From: Caldilineaceae bacterium
Lineage (GTDB): Bacteria > Chloroflexota > Anaerolineae > Caldilineales > Caldilineaceae
Assembly (NCBI GenBank): GCA_019637645.1
Contig: JAHBVH010000028.1
Location: 1 to 64,000 of the forward strand
Length of the DNA: 64,000 nt
Direction: 5' to 3'
The translations under genes were made by a program, and so were the position numbers. Shown piece by piece: positions 7,097 through 16,553 of this stretch. Below the pieces are notes generated by a model. That model did not search any database. It was not told where the DNA came from and saw only the letters and a list, made by a program, of their open reading frames with translations. Within the stretch, counting starts at the first letter, position 1. Each line of letters opens with the position of its first letter.

Positions 7097-8404
7097 TTAA
7101 TTGGGCTGAAGCGCGCTCTGAATTTCCCCGCGCACCCAATCGACGTTCTCGGTGGCGAGCGCGGTGGAGAGCAGGGCAGGAATGGCGTCCACCGGTTGCC
7201 GCTGCCAGACTGCGCCCAAGGCCCATGCCGCATGGCCGCGGATCAGGGCCGCGGGGTCGTGGAGCGCTTGGCTGAGGGCCTCGACTGTCTCTGGTGCTCC
7301 CCAGTTGCCGAGGGCGACACAGACGTTGCGCACTAGTCCCGCGCGTTTGGCCCGTTTAAGGGGGGATCGTTGAAAGCGCTGGCTGAAGGCGGCTTGGTGT
7401 AGCCAATAGGGCGTAGCTGGCGCAAAGCCTTCTAACAACGGTGGCGCAATGCGGTCGGCTTGGGCCTCTAGCCCGCCAAGGAGGGGGGCGGCAACCGGGA
7501 GGCGAGCATTCCAGGGGCAGACCTCTTGGCAGATATCACAGCCAAAGATGCGGTTGCCAAAGTGTGGGCGCAGCTCACGCGGGATCGCACCCTTGGCTTC
7601 AATGGTCCAATAGGCGATACAGCGTTGGGGGTCGAGATGATAAGGCCCAACAAAGGCTGTAGTCGGGCAGGCAGTGAGGCAGCGGGTACAGCGACCACAG
7701 GTGCCAGTGCGAAAGTCTAGGGAGTCGTCTACCTGGGGAATGGCCCAGGCGCCATACGGTTGCTGGGGTGGTGCGCCCTGCAAGATCAGGGTCGGCGGCG
7801 CTTCCGGCAAGGTGGGAACCGGTGCCGGATCATAGGCCACCACTTCGGGAATGAGCAGCGTCGCCAATAGCAGCCAGCTTCCCAGTTGGGGGTTGATGAG
7901 ACAACTATTTTTGCCAATGAAGCCCAGCCCCGCGCGCTGCGCCCAGTCGCGCTCGAGTACGGGGCCGGTATCGACCAAACATTTGCCTGGAGTTGTCCGG
8001 CCTGTCTGCGACCGAATCACCGCGTCTAGTTCATAGAGCAAGGGACGGATGATCTCATGGTAGTCATCACCCCAGGCGTAGGAAGCGATGAGCCCACGGC
8101 TGGGGTCATCACGCAAGGGTGGCGGTAGGGCAAATTGGAAATAGGAAACCCCCAAGACCAACATGGTGCGCGGGGTGGGGTGGCCTGGCTCTGCCAACCG
8201 CGTGGGATCACGCCGTTTTTCTTGGTTGCGTTCGAGATAGGTCATTTCACCGGCGCGCCCAGCCGCGAGCCACTGCTCAAAAAAAGCAGCATGGGGGGCC
8301 GTGGTCACGGGCACGGCGCGACAGAGCGCAAAGCCGAGCTGGTGGGCCGCTTGTTTGATGGCAACGGTTAACGTGGGTGGGCTTACCGACATGGGCTCAA
8401 CCAC
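7097..8404 (-). CDS. queG: Epoxyqueuosine reductase
   Basis: QueG makes queuosine from epoxyqueuosine in tRNA, using cobalamin and two 4Fe-4S clusters. Cluster ligands are visible in CGRCTRCLTACPT (Cys236, 239, 242, 246) and in CDICQEVCPWN (Cys289, 292, 296); the catalytic Asp is likely Asp145 in VDTGPVLERD. The last 70 residues are HEAT-like repeats (HDPAALIRGHAAWALG), the tRNA-binding part in longer family members. The ATG at 8404 overlaps the stop codon of the upstream activator by 8 bases, so the two are translationally coupled; a second ATG at 8392 is possible. Confidence 0.93.
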   Translation of the reverse strand: MVEPMSVSPPTLTVAIKQAAHQLGFALCRAVPVTTAPHAAFFEQWLAAGRAGEMTYLERNQEKRRDPTRLAEPGHPTPRTMLVLGVSYFQFALPPPLRDDPSRGLIASYAWGDDYHEIIRPLLYELDAVIRSQTGRTTPGKCLVDTGPVLERDWAQRAGLGFIGKNSCLINPQLGSWLLLATLLIPEVVAYDPAPVPTLPEAPPTLILQGAPPQQPYGAWAIPQVDDSLDFRTGTCGRCTRCLTACPTTAFVGPYHLDPQRCIAYWTIEAKGAIPRELRPHFGNRIFGCDICQEVCPWNARLPVAAPLLGGLEAQADRIAPPLLEGFAPATPYWLHQAAFSQRFQRSPLKRAKRAGLVRNVCVALGNWGAPETVEALSQALHDPAALIRGHAAWALGAVWQRQPVDAIPALLSTALATENVDWVRGEIQSALQPN

Positions 8405-11400
8405 CTTCCCTGAGCGCGCGGAGGCGTACGATCAGGGGTGCCAAGCCCGTGGTTTCGCCATAGGCCAAGGTCGCGGCCAGTAGGGGTGCCAGCGGTGCAT
8501 CAGCCGGTTGCAGCGCGACAATGGTGGCAAGGGTCTCGACATATTCTTCGAGCAGGCTGCGTTGTCCCGCATAGGCCAGGGTACGTTGCAAGATCAGGCG
8601 ACAGCGCTGGGCTTGGCCTTGCTGCTTGGCGATGGTTGCCAGCCCGAGCAACCCCTGGACATAGATATAGGGATAGAGGTTGATCGGATCGGTGAGCGCG
8701 TTCTCCAATAGTTCTTGGGCTGTAGCCACTTCCCCACGGGCCAGGGCGACAAGCCCCAGACCGATCTGGGCACTGTTACGATAGCTGCGATAGAGATCTT
8801 GATCGCCCAGAAAATCGGCTACCCGGCGTAGGCGGCGTTCGGCTTCGGTGAGCTGTTGCTGTTGCAAGGCCAGAAAGGCACTGGAAATCCGCGGCCACAT
8901 GCTCGTCAATTCCGCGGCTGTGCCTTGCATGGCTTGGTTGATGCGCAAGCTTTGGTCGTTGAGCGCGTGGTTGGCGGCCAAATCCCCTTTCATTCGCGCC
9001 GCGATCGCCAACTGGTGATAGGCTATGCTGGCAATGGTGGGCTGGCCGGTCTGTTTGGCGAGGTCAACCGCATTTTCAAGACAGGGGATGGCAGCGTTTA
9101 CCTGGCCCTGAATGCGCAAGAGCCAGCCATAGACAAAGAGGGGCAAGGTGGCGTGGCGTGGCAATAGGTGCTGTAGAATCTCGGTGGGGGCATCGGCCAC
9201 AGGCGGTGGGGGTGGGTGGTAGGCTTCCCACTGCTCCGCTACCGGCGCGCGATCGGGGGCATAAATCTGCTGGCGGCGTTCAAAGAGATCGAGCATGACG
9301 GCTGAGCGGGCCACGTTGCTACCGGCCAACGTATCGAGAAATTCGCGCAGCAGTTCATTACTCTCCCGTTGTTGCCCCAGGAGGCTGAGCATGGTGGTGA
9401 GGCGACTATAGGCGGTGAGTAAGAGGTGTTGATCGCCCTGCTGCTGTGCCCACGCTTTTAGCTGCCGATAGCTTGTGGTAACGCCGCCAGGATCAAAAAG
9501 GGCTTCATAGGCGAGACCGCGCCCTTCTAGCGCACGGCGCACCCAATCGGATTCGGCTTGTGGCTGCGTTTCTAGCCTAGCCAAGGCTTCATCAAAGGCT
9601 TCAATGGCTTGGCGGAAACCGTAGGTGCGCAAGAGCCGTTCCCCGGCCAACACCGTATAGTAGGCTAAGCGTTGGTTGGCGCTGGGGCCAGCTTGGCGAT
9701 AGTGAAAGGCGATCTCTCCGGGGATTTCGCCCGCGCGTGGGGACGCGGCCAAGGCATCGGCCACCCGTAAATGGAACCGCCGCCGCTGCAAGACAAAGAG
9801 ATTGTCATAGGCCACTTGCCGGACGAGCTGATGGCTAAAATCGAGCCGGTCGCCTGGGCGCTCGATCAGAAAACGGCGCTGCAATAAGATCTCCAGCCCT
9901 AGCATGGGATCTTGGTGGGCCGTTTGCTCGAGCAGATCGAGGCTAAAGTCCCGGCCAATGACCGCCGCCAAGTATAACAAATCGCGGGCAACATTGGGCA
10001 GACGATGGATGCGCTCCAGAATAATTTCTTGGACACGCGGGTTGCCGCGCAGATTGAGCCCCGCTGGATCACTCGTCGATTGGCCCGCTGTGGGTGGCAA
10101 ATGGGTCGCCACGAGTTCGCGTTCTTGCCAAGCGCGCAAGGCTTCGGTAACAAAGAGCGCGTTACCTTGGGTCACTTGATAGAGGGTGGTGGCGACGGAC
10201 ATCGGGATCGCCGCACGCCGGTCGGTCATCTGCTGGATATAGTGCTGGACATCGGCTGACGTTAGCCGCGATACGGTGACGCTGATCGATTGGCTGGTGC
10301 GGCGCAAGCTATGCAGCAAGGTGCTGAGTTCGGCATTTTCGGCCAGATCATCGGTACGATAGGCCAGCAATACAAAGAGGGGCCACTGGGGTAGGCGAGG
10401 GGCCAAGCGACTAAGGACGGCCAATGTGTCACGATCTGCCCATTGGAGATCATCCAAAAAGATGACAATCGGGGCCGCTTTGGTGAGCGCGCCAAGGAGG
10501 GCGATCAGGCTATCGATCACGCGCTGATAGTGGTCATCACCCTGGGGCAAGCCTTCGTAGCTAGCGCCCGGATAAGTGGGCGGCGCGCTGGTGGGCAGTC
10601 GATCTTGCAGGCTCGGAATTAATTGGGCCAATTGGGTAAGGCTGGCCGTAGGTAGCTGTTGCAACATGGCTGTGGTTAAGCCCTGAAAGTAACGGCTGAG
10701 GGCATCTGCAAGGGGGGCAAAAGGCAGCTGCTGCTCCAGTGGTTGACAGGTGGCGCTGAGTACGGTGGCCCCTGCTTGAGCTGCCCACTGTAAACTATGG
10801 TAGGCTAGGCGAGTTTTGCCAACCCCGGCTTCACCATCGAGGATTAGCAAGCCACCGTGGCCCGCGATGGCGGCCTTGAGACGAGCCGTTACGCCCGCTA
10901 GGGCTTGGCTGCGCCCCACAAAACTAGCACCAGTGTCGCCATCCAAGATCGGCAAGATCACTTGTTGCGGCAAAGTAACTTGCGTATGGGCCAGGGCCGA
11001 TGACCGTTGGGGGCGGGCCACCCCAGCCGTGAGCGCTGCCGTTGGCTGCGCCGGCTCGACTGCGCCATTGAGAATCCGCTGATGCCAAGCCTGGGTCAGC
11101 GGACTGGGATCGGCACCGAGTTCTTCCGCGAGCAAGGCGCGACAACGTTCATAGGTCAACAGGGCCGAAGCACTATCACCGGATTCGGCTTGGTAGCGCA
11201 TGAGCGCCTGGTACGCGCTCTCGCGCACGGGATCGCGGGTCAGCACTTGGCGTGCGGCGGCAATGGCAGCAGTATAATCCCCTTGTTCGGCTTGTAGCGT
11301 GGCTACGTGAAGCAAGGCGGCTAGATACCGTTCGCGTAGCCGCTCGCGCTCGTGGCGTGCCCAATCGCCATAGGGATCGCTGGTGAGGTAATCATCGGCA

Positions 11401-11837
11401 TAGAGCGCAAGCGCGGCTTGGAGATCCTCTATTTTTTTTGCACTCTGTTCGCGCTTTTCGGCCTGTGCCAAGGTTGCTGCAAAGGCATCTACATCTAACC
11501 AGATCGCGGGATGACCAGGGAAAGCATAGCCAGGCGTTTGGGTGAGGATGTATTGGGAGGGCGCGCGGTTGGGCCGGTCGGGTTCCAACACATGGCGCAG
11601 GGCATTGACGGCACTGCGGAGGGTGGTCGCGGCGGCTTGGGCCGTGCTTTCGGGCCAAAGGAGATCGATCAGGCGATCGGTGGAAACGGGCCGTGGCCGC
11701 TCCGTGATTAAGATTTTGAGCAACTGGCGGGCTTGGCGGGTCTGCCATTCATTTTCTGCCACCGGTTCCCCCGCGCGCACGATGCGTAGGGTCCCAAAGG
11801 TATAAATCTGGATGTGATAAGCGATTGCATCAGCCAT
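8397..11837 (-). CDS. AfsR/BTAD-type transcriptional activator with AAA ATPase and TPR-like repeats
   Basis: A 1146-residue cytosolic regulator. Residues 1-105 form an OmpR-like winged helix (LRIVRAGEPVAENEWQTRQA), residues 110-255 a bacterial transcriptional activation domain (GDYTAAIAAARQVLTRDP), residues 300-560 an AAA/STAND ATPase with Walker A GEAGVGKT (335-342) and Walker B IVIFLDDLQWAD, and the rest is a long helical TPR-like array. Known relatives bind DNA through the first domain and use the ATPase and repeats as a signal-sensing switch. The inducer is unknown. It overlaps queG downstream, an odd partner; target genes may be adjacent or elsewhere. Confidence 0.88.
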   Translation of the reverse strand: MADAIAYHIQIYTFGTLRIVRAGEPVAENEWQTRQARQLLKILITERPRPVSTDRLIDLLWPESTAQAAATTLRSAVNALRHVLEPDRPNRAPSQYILTQTPGYAFPGHPAIWLDVDAFAATLAQAEKREQSAKKIEDLQAALALYADDYLTSDPYGDWARHERERLRERYLAALLHVATLQAEQGDYTAAIAAARQVLTRDPVRESAYQALMRYQAESGDSASALLTYERCRALLAEELGADPSPLTQAWHQRILNGAVEPAQPTAALTAGVARPQRSSALAHTQVTLPQQVILPILDGDTGASFVGRSQALAGVTARLKAAIAGHGGLLILDGEAGVGKTRLAYHSLQWAAQAGATVLSATCQPLEQQLPFAPLADALSRYFQGLTTAMLQQLPTASLTQLAQLIPSLQDRLPTSAPPTYPGASYEGLPQGDDHYQRVIDSLIALLGALTKAAPIVIFLDDLQWADRDTLAVLSRLAPRLPQWPLFVLLAYRTDDLAENAELSTLLHSLRRTSQSISVTVSRLTSADVQHYIQQMTDRRAAIPMSVATTLYQVTQGNALFVTEALRAWQERELVATHLPPTAGQSTSDPAGLNLRGNPRVQEIILERIHRLPNVARDLLYLAAVIGRDFSLDLLEQTAHQDPMLGLEILLQRRFLIERPGDRLDFSHQLVRQVAYDNLFVLQRRRFHLRVADALAASPRAGEIPGEIAFHYRQAGPSANQRLAYYTVLAGERLLRTYGFRQAIEAFDEALARLETQPQAESDWVRRALEGRGLAYEALFDPGGVTTSYRQLKAWAQQQGDQHLLLTAYSRLTTMLSLLGQQRESNELLREFLDTLAGSNVARSAVMLDLFERRQQIYAPDRAPVAEQWEAYHPPPPPVADAPTEILQHLLPRHATLPLFVYGWLLRIQGQVNAAIPCLENAVDLAKQTGQPTIASIAYHQLAIAARMKGDLAANHALNDQSLRINQAMQGTAAELTSMWPRISSAFLALQQQQLTEAERRLRRVADFLGDQDLYRSYRNSAQIGLGLVALARGEVATAQELLENALTDPINLYPYIYVQGLLGLATIAKQQGQAQRCRLILQRTLAYAGQRSLLEEYVETLATIVALQPADAPLAPLLAATLAYGETTGLAPLIVRLRALREGG

Positions 11838-11942
11838 AGGTCTGGGTTAGATCAGCAAGGTGGCACCTGCTACAATGGCAGGCTCAGCGGTTCGCATCTA
11901 CCAGTCGCTTGGTAATCAGGCTCGGCGTTAGGTACTTGGGCC

Positions 11943-11975
11943 AGACGTGACAGGTTTAACAAACCTGTCACGTCT
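11943..11975. repeat. Family-2 palindrome
   Basis: AGACGTGACAGGTTT and AAACCTGTCACGTCT arms pair perfectly around AAC. It lies in the 225-bp gap between the activator's start and the 3' end of the DUF2231 gene, so it may terminate the latter's transcript. The rest of the gap shows nothing recognisable. Confidence 0.75.
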
Positions 11976-12062
11976 TTGGTCACGCTGTTCAACGACGTAA
12001 CTGCTACAGGGCAAGAAGCGAATGTAAGCTTTACGCGCCATCGTCTGCGGCTTGAGATACCG

Positions 12063-12551
12063 TTATTGCAGCACATTGACACCCCAAGTGTAAACCAATT
12101 GCCCACCATTCCAACCACTGGCGACGACCAAGAGCGCGCCAAGGAGAAGGAGGAGCGTTACCCGTAGCCGCGCCGCTGGCTGTTGCAGCAGATCGGGCGG
12201 GGGTGGGGTGCGCTTGGGTGAACGTACCGCGGTGTGGCGGGTGGATTTTTGCCAAGCAAGCCATTGCCCATAGAGGAGCAAGCCATAGATGACCCACAAA
12301 GCCAGGCCCGTGGTAATATGCCAGTTGAGGGTCGCCCGATAGGCGGCCTGCGGGGGCAAATCACTTTGGGCCAGGAGCCCCGTCAATATCGCGAGTAGGG
12401 TCGCCAGCCAACCCAAGAGCATGGGCCACCAAGTGAGGTTCCGCAAAAGGTCAAGGGGCCGCCAATAGAGATAGAGCAAACCAGCGCCACTCGCCAACAA
12501 CAAGAAGGCAATCGGGAAGTGAACCGTAGCCGGATGAAGATTGATCGACAT
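12063..12551 (-). CDS. DUF2231 family membrane protein
   Basis: A 162-residue protein with four hydrophobic segments (about residues 10-30, 40-62, 78-102 and 135-158). The opening INLHPATVHFPIAFLL is the signature of DUF2231, in which conserved His residues are suggestive of heme or metal binding; WHITTGLALWVIYG adds another candidate His. The function of the family is not settled. The gene is divergent from msrPQ, whose MsrQ partner is a heme membrane protein, so a redox link is possible but unproven. Confidence 0.82.
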   Translation of the reverse strand: MSINLHPATVHFPIAFLLLASGAGLLYLYWRPLDLLRNLTWWPMLLGWLATLLAILTGLLAQSDLPPQAAYRATLNWHITTGLALWVIYGLLLYGQWLAWQKSTRHTAVRSPKRTPPPPDLLQQPAARLRVTLLLLLGALLVVASGWNGGQLVYTWGVNVLQ

Positions 12552-12768
12552 GCGCCTTTTCTACCAGTGCTCCTTGCTGTGTGAGATGGGCTGCCAAAAT
12601 GTTGTGAAGCCACTAGCTTCTTACGTAATTGTCTTGTAATATTGTATTAATGCAAAATTTAGTATGGGCTGATAGAGTGTGCATCACAAGCTTTATGCGG
12701 TTGATGCACTGGCTGGGGGCGCGGCAATGAGCCGACCAAACCCAGCATCTGGAAAGGAGTCTGCAATC

Positions 12769-13773
12769 ATGGTCAAGCTTTCGCCATCAGAGATTACCCC
12801 TGAACATATCTTTCTCTCGCGTCGCAAATTTATGGTAGGTGCGGGTTCATTGGCGGTGGGGGCCGTAGCGCTTTCTGCCTGTCGTAGTATGGACGCGCCG
12901 GCTGGGGATACGCGCGCTCCCGAAGGAATTGCCGCACCAGAGAGCGTGATCGCGGATCTGCCGACGGCGTTGGCCCATGCCGAGCCCTATGCGAGCCAAG
13001 CGGTGGATGAACTTGGTGATCCGCTCAATCCCTACAACCACATTACCAATTATAACAATTTTTATGAATTTTCGCTGCAGAAGGAAGAAGTCGCACCGCT
13101 CTCCAAAGACTTTACCGTGCTGCCGTGGAATGTCGAGATCACCGGTATGGTTAACAAACCACAGACCATTGCCTACGAAGACATTCTGAAGAACTTTCCC
13201 CAAGAGGAACGTATCTATCGCCTGCGTTGTGTTGAGGCGTGGTCAATGGTCATTCCGTGGGTGGGCTTTCCGATTGGGGATCTGCTGAAGTTGGTCGAGC
13301 CCACCGCACAAGCCAAATTTGTCCAGTTTACTTCGGTGTTGCGCCCCGAGGAGATGCCCGGTCAACGCGGGCGGAGCTTTATTGAGTGGCCCTACGTCGA
13401 GGGCTTGCGGATTGATGAAGCGATGAATCCGTTGGCGATCTTTGCCACGGGCATGTATGGAAAACCATTGGTGCCAGCTAATGGCGCGCCGTTGCGGTTG
13501 GTCGTGCCATGGAAATATGGCTTTAAGAGTGGCAAGAGCATTGTCAAAATTGAGTTGACCGATACTATGCCAGTCTCGACATGGATGAAGGCCGCACCGA
13601 GTGAATATGGCTTCTATGCCAATGTCAACCCGGCGGTCAGCCACCCGCGTTGGTCGCAGGCCACCGAGCGCCGGATCGGTGAAAGTGGGCGGCGCGATAC
13701 CTTGCCCTTTAATGGCTATGGCGACGAAGTGGCTGATCTCTATACGGGGATGGATCTGCAGGAGAATTTCTAA
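12769..13773 (+). CDS. msrP: Protein-methionine-sulfoxide reductase catalytic subunit (molybdoenzyme)
   Basis: MsrP repairs oxidised methionine in exported proteins, using a molybdopterin cofactor outside the membrane. The start at 12769 has a strong ribosome site (GGAAAGGAGT) eight bases upstream; a longer frame from 12679 lacks one. The N-terminus is a twin-arginine signal (SRRKFMVGAG, residues 17-26), ending at LSAC, which could also be a lipobox. The Mo-ligand Cys is Cys154 in YRLRCVEAWSMVIPW, the family's landmark. PLRLVVPWKYGFKSGKSI is another conserved block. About 334 residues, as expected. It overlaps msrQ by one base. Confidence 0.93.
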   Translation: MVKLSPSEITPEHIFLSRRKFMVGAGSLAVGAVALSACRSMDAPAGDTRAPEGIAAPESVIADLPTALAHAEPYASQAVDELGDPLNPYNHITNYNNFYEFSLQKEEVAPLSKDFTVLPWNVEITGMVNKPQTIAYEDILKNFPQEERIYRLRCVEAWSMVIPWVGFPIGDLLKLVEPTAQAKFVQFTSVLRPEEMPGQRGRSFIEWPYVEGLRIDEAMNPLAIFATGMYGKPLVPANGAPLRLVVPWKYGFKSGKSIVKIELTDTMPVSTWMKAAPSEYGFYANVNPAVSHPRWSQATERRIGESGRRDTLPFNGYGDEVADLYTGMDLQENF

Positions 13774-14465
13774 TGGCAACGTGGCTGCGCTATGTACGCA
13801 AACATTGGTTTTGGCTATTAGCCAATCTGATCGGCTTGACGCCTTTGGCTTTGCTGCTCTGGGGCTATGGGCAGGGGCGTTGGATCGATCCAATTTCCGA
13901 GACGACTTCGCGCACAGGTTCAGCTGCGATTCTGATGTTGATTTTGTCGCTGGCCTGTACGCCCATCCATACCCTTTTGGGGTGGCGTTGGGTGCTACCG
14001 GCGCGTAAGCCGTTGGGGTTATATGCCTTCCTCTATGCCAGTTTACACCTGTTAAACTTCATCGGTATGGATTATGGCTTTAACCTAAGCGCCTTTTTCG
14101 ACGATGCGCTCTTACAAAAGCGCTATATGATTGTTGGCTTTGCGGCCTTTTTCATTTTGCTACCACTGGCTATTACCTCGACCAAAGGCTGGATGAAACG
14201 TCTTGGCCGCCAATGGAAACGGCTCCATCAGTTGGTCTATCTGGCAGGCATCTTCGCCGTATTGCACTTTTTGTGGCTGGTGAAGATTGATATTACCGAG
14301 CCGCTGATCTATGGCGGGATCTTGGCGGTTTTGTTGATTTTACGGCTACCGCGCCTCCGGCATTGGCTCGTCGCGCTGCGGGCCAAGCCTGCCACCGCCC
14401 ACCCGCGCCAGCCGGTAAAGTCTGTTGCCGAGCAAGAAGCGTCTGTCAAGATTGGTCTTTCCTAA
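13773..14465 (+). CDS. msrQ: Heme-binding membrane subunit of the MsrPQ system
   Basis: A 230-residue ferric-reductase-like membrane protein that passes electrons from the quinone pool to MsrP. About six hydrophobic segments are visible; heme-ligand candidates are His in LYASLHLLNFIG, in RLHQLVYLAGIFAVLH and nearby. The ATG shares its A with the last base of the msrP stop codon (TAATG), so the genes are translationally coupled. A perfect 47-bp palindrome follows and ends the operon. Confidence 0.92.
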   Translation: MATWLRYVRKHWFWLLANLIGLTPLALLLWGYGQGRWIDPISETTSRTGSAAILMLILSLACTPIHTLLGWRWVLPARKPLGLYAFLYASLHLLNFIGMDYGFNLSAFFDDALLQKRYMIVGFAAFFILLPLAITSTKGWMKRLGRQWKRLHQLVYLAGIFAVLHFLWLVKIDITEPLIYGGILAVLLILRLPRLRHWLVALRAKPATAHPRQPVKSVAEQEASVKIGLS

Positions 14466-14481
14466 GACCGGGTTTGTAACG

Positions 14482-14528
14482 GGAAAAGGCCACGCCCACA
14501 CCTGTCAGGTGTGGGCGTGGCCTTTTCC
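14482..14528. terminator. Bidirectional terminator hairpin
   Basis: GGAAAAGGCCACGCCCACAC and its exact complement flank the centre CTGTCAG; the stem exceeds 20 bp and is flanked by an A-run and a T-run. It lies between the convergent msrQ and ABC permease genes. Its centre (CACCTGTCAGGTG) resembles the family-2 core. Confidence 0.85.
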
Positions 14529-14575
14529 AACCCTCTTTCAAGCAAGGCATTACGCACTTGCGCCGTGTGACCCGC

Positions 14576-15487
14576 CTAGCCCTTGATCCCCGTTGTCACA
14601 ATCCCTTGCACAAAGTATTTTTGACCCACAAAGAACAGGATTAAACAGGGTAGCGCCACCATGAGCGCCGCGCCCATCAAGAGGTGATCCTGTGGGCGAG
14701 AAACCACGGCTGAACCACCTGCGACTGCACTTTGCAGGTAGCGCAACCCCACGACGACGGGGTACTTCTCTTCGCTGTTTAGAAAGATCAAGGGCCCCAA
14801 GAAGTTATTCCAGTTGCTAATAAAGCCGAGCGTCGCCAAGGTCGCGAGGGCCGGTTTGCAGAGCGGGAGAATAATCTGCCACAAGATCCGCCAGCTACTG
14901 GCCCCATCGATCTTGGCGGCCTCATCTAGATCAAAGGGGATACCTAACATAAATTGGCGCATCAAAAAGATATTAAACGCGCCACCACCAAACCAAGCTG
15001 GCACAATTAAGGGATAGTAGGTGTCGATCCAACGAAACTCTTTAAAGAGCAAATAGGTTGGAATGAGCGTCACTTCTGCTGGTAGCATCATGGTGCTCAA
15101 GGTTACAAAGAAAAAGAACTCTCGGCCAGGGATGCGGAAGCGCGAGAAGCCATAGGCCACAATGGCCGCGGACAGGGTGCCGCCGAGCAAGGCCCAGAAG
15201 GTGATCCAAAATGAATTGAGTAGCCAACGCCCAAAAGGTACGGTGTTCCACACTTCGGTATAGTTGGCGATGAATTGGGGTGCTTCGGGCCAGAAGGTGG
15301 GTGGATAGCGATAGAGCTCGGCAATGGTCTTGCCCGAACTCATCAGCGTCCAGACAAAGGGGAACATGGAAATGACAGCACCGATCGTGATCACAAGATA
15401 GAAGAGCGTTCGGGTGCTGAACCGCCGCAAATTTACCGAAAAGGGGTGGCGTGGGCGGTGGTTGAGTGGCATTGTCTGTTGTGTCAT
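14576..15487 (-). CDS. Carbohydrate ABC transporter permease (MalG type)
   Basis: A 303-residue inner-membrane permease with six predicted membrane segments. The EAA loop that docks the ATPase is visible (DEAAKIDGASSWRILWQII). The C-terminus (KYFVQGIVTTGIKG) is typical of the MalG group. It is the last gene of the operon regulator, binding protein, permease 1, permease 2, with a 3-base gap from the MalF-type gene. No ATPase gene is present in the cluster, so a shared MsmK/UgpC-like ATPase encoded elsewhere probably energises it. Confidence 0.92.
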   Translation of the reverse strand: MTQQTMPLNHRPRHPFSVNLRRFSTRTLFYLVITIGAVISMFPFVWTLMSSGKTIAELYRYPPTFWPEAPQFIANYTEVWNTVPFGRWLLNSFWITFWALLGGTLSAAIVAYGFSRFRIPGREFFFFVTLSTMMLPAEVTLIPTYLLFKEFRWIDTYYPLIVPAWFGGGAFNIFLMRQFMLGIPFDLDEAAKIDGASSWRILWQIILPLCKPALATLATLGFISNWNNFLGPLIFLNSEEKYPVVVGLRYLQSAVAGGSAVVSRPQDHLLMGAALMVALPCLILFFVGQKYFVQGIVTTGIKG

Positions 15488-15490
15488 AAG

Positions 15491-16453
15491 CTATTTTCGC
15501 TCCCCCGCATAGAAGACCCAGCGCCCGGAAAAACTAAATTGCAGATAGGTCAAGACAAAAAGGATGATAAAGAAAACCCACGAAAGCGCCGACGCATAGC
15601 CCATATCAAAGCTCACAAAAGCGTTCTGATAGATATGAAGAGAGATAAACCATGTCGAGCGCGCGGGGCCACCTGCGGTGGAGATGAAGGCAATGTCAAA
15701 AGTGCGCAAAGCAAAGATGATCCCCAAGACCAAGTTAAAGAAGATCGTGGGCGTGATGAGGGGCAATGTGACATGCCGAAACTTGGCCCAACGGCCAGCC
15801 CCATCGATCTCGGCGGCCTCTAACAATTCGGCGGGTACATCTTGAAGGCCAGCCAAGAAAATAATCATCCGTGAACCGCCTACACTGAGCCAAAGACCAA
15901 TCAAGGCGAGGGCGGGAATCGACCAAGTTGTGCTTGCTAGCCACCCTGGCCCTTGAATCCCCACTTTCGCCAGCAGAAAATTGACTAAACCAACATCAGG
16001 GTTAAGCATCCATCGCCAGAGGAGCGCCGCGGCAATGATGGGCGTCAAGGTGGGCAAAAAGTAGAAAGTGCGCCACAACGCAGTGCCCACTAATTTCTGA
16101 TTGAGCAACATGGCAATGAGCAAAGAGCCGATCATGGCAGGGGGCACACTGAGAAGGGCAAAATAGAAGGTGCGCCAGATGGACGGAAGAAAGAGCTCAT
16201 CTTTGGTAAAGGCGTAGATATAATTATTGAGACCAATAAATTGGGGAGGTCGAAGCACATTATATTTGGTAAAACTGAGGTACATGGAGGCCAAAAGTGG
16301 ACCAACTACAAAAACGAGAAAGCCGATGATCCAAGGCGAAAGATAGAGAATGCCTTCGAGGGCTTCGCGACGGCGGGCCGGCGACCACCTGCGCCGTCGC
16401 ACCGCGTTCGGCGGTCCAGCCAGCCCTGGTTGTGAAATGGATTTCGTAGTCAT
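15491..16453 (-). CDS. Carbohydrate ABC transporter permease (MalF/UgpA type)
   Basis: A 320-residue permease with six hydrophobic segments and the opening EGILYLSPWIIGFLVF common in sugar permeases. The EAA loop is LLEAAEIDGAGRWAKFRHVT. A cytosolic Arg-rich N-terminus (RRRRWSPARRREALEG) follows the positive-inside rule. It lies 100 bases after the binding-protein gene and couples to the MalG-type gene. The substrate cannot be read from sequence; the LacI regulator and KDPG aldolase nearby point to a sugar or sugar acid. Confidence 0.92.
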   Translation of the reverse strand: MTTKSISQPGLAGPPNAVRRRRWSPARRREALEGILYLSPWIIGFLVFVVGPLLASMYLSFTKYNVLRPPQFIGLNNYIYAFTKDELFLPSIWRTFYFALLSVPPAMIGSLLIAMLLNQKLVGTALWRTFYFLPTLTPIIAAALLWRWMLNPDVGLVNFLLAKVGIQGPGWLASTTWSIPALALIGLWLSVGGSRMIIFLAGLQDVPAELLEAAEIDGAGRWAKFRHVTLPLITPTIFFNLVLGIIFALRTFDIAFISTAGGPARSTWFISLHIYQNAFVSFDMGYASALSWVFFIILFVLTYLQFSFSGRWVFYAGERK

Positions 16454-16553
16454 CAGGTGATATCCCTTTGCTGTATGTAGAAGGGCAAACCGAGCGCGGT
16501 CGCCCTACCCGGCGTCTATGCTTACCCTTCTACATCAAAGACTGACAGGATAA

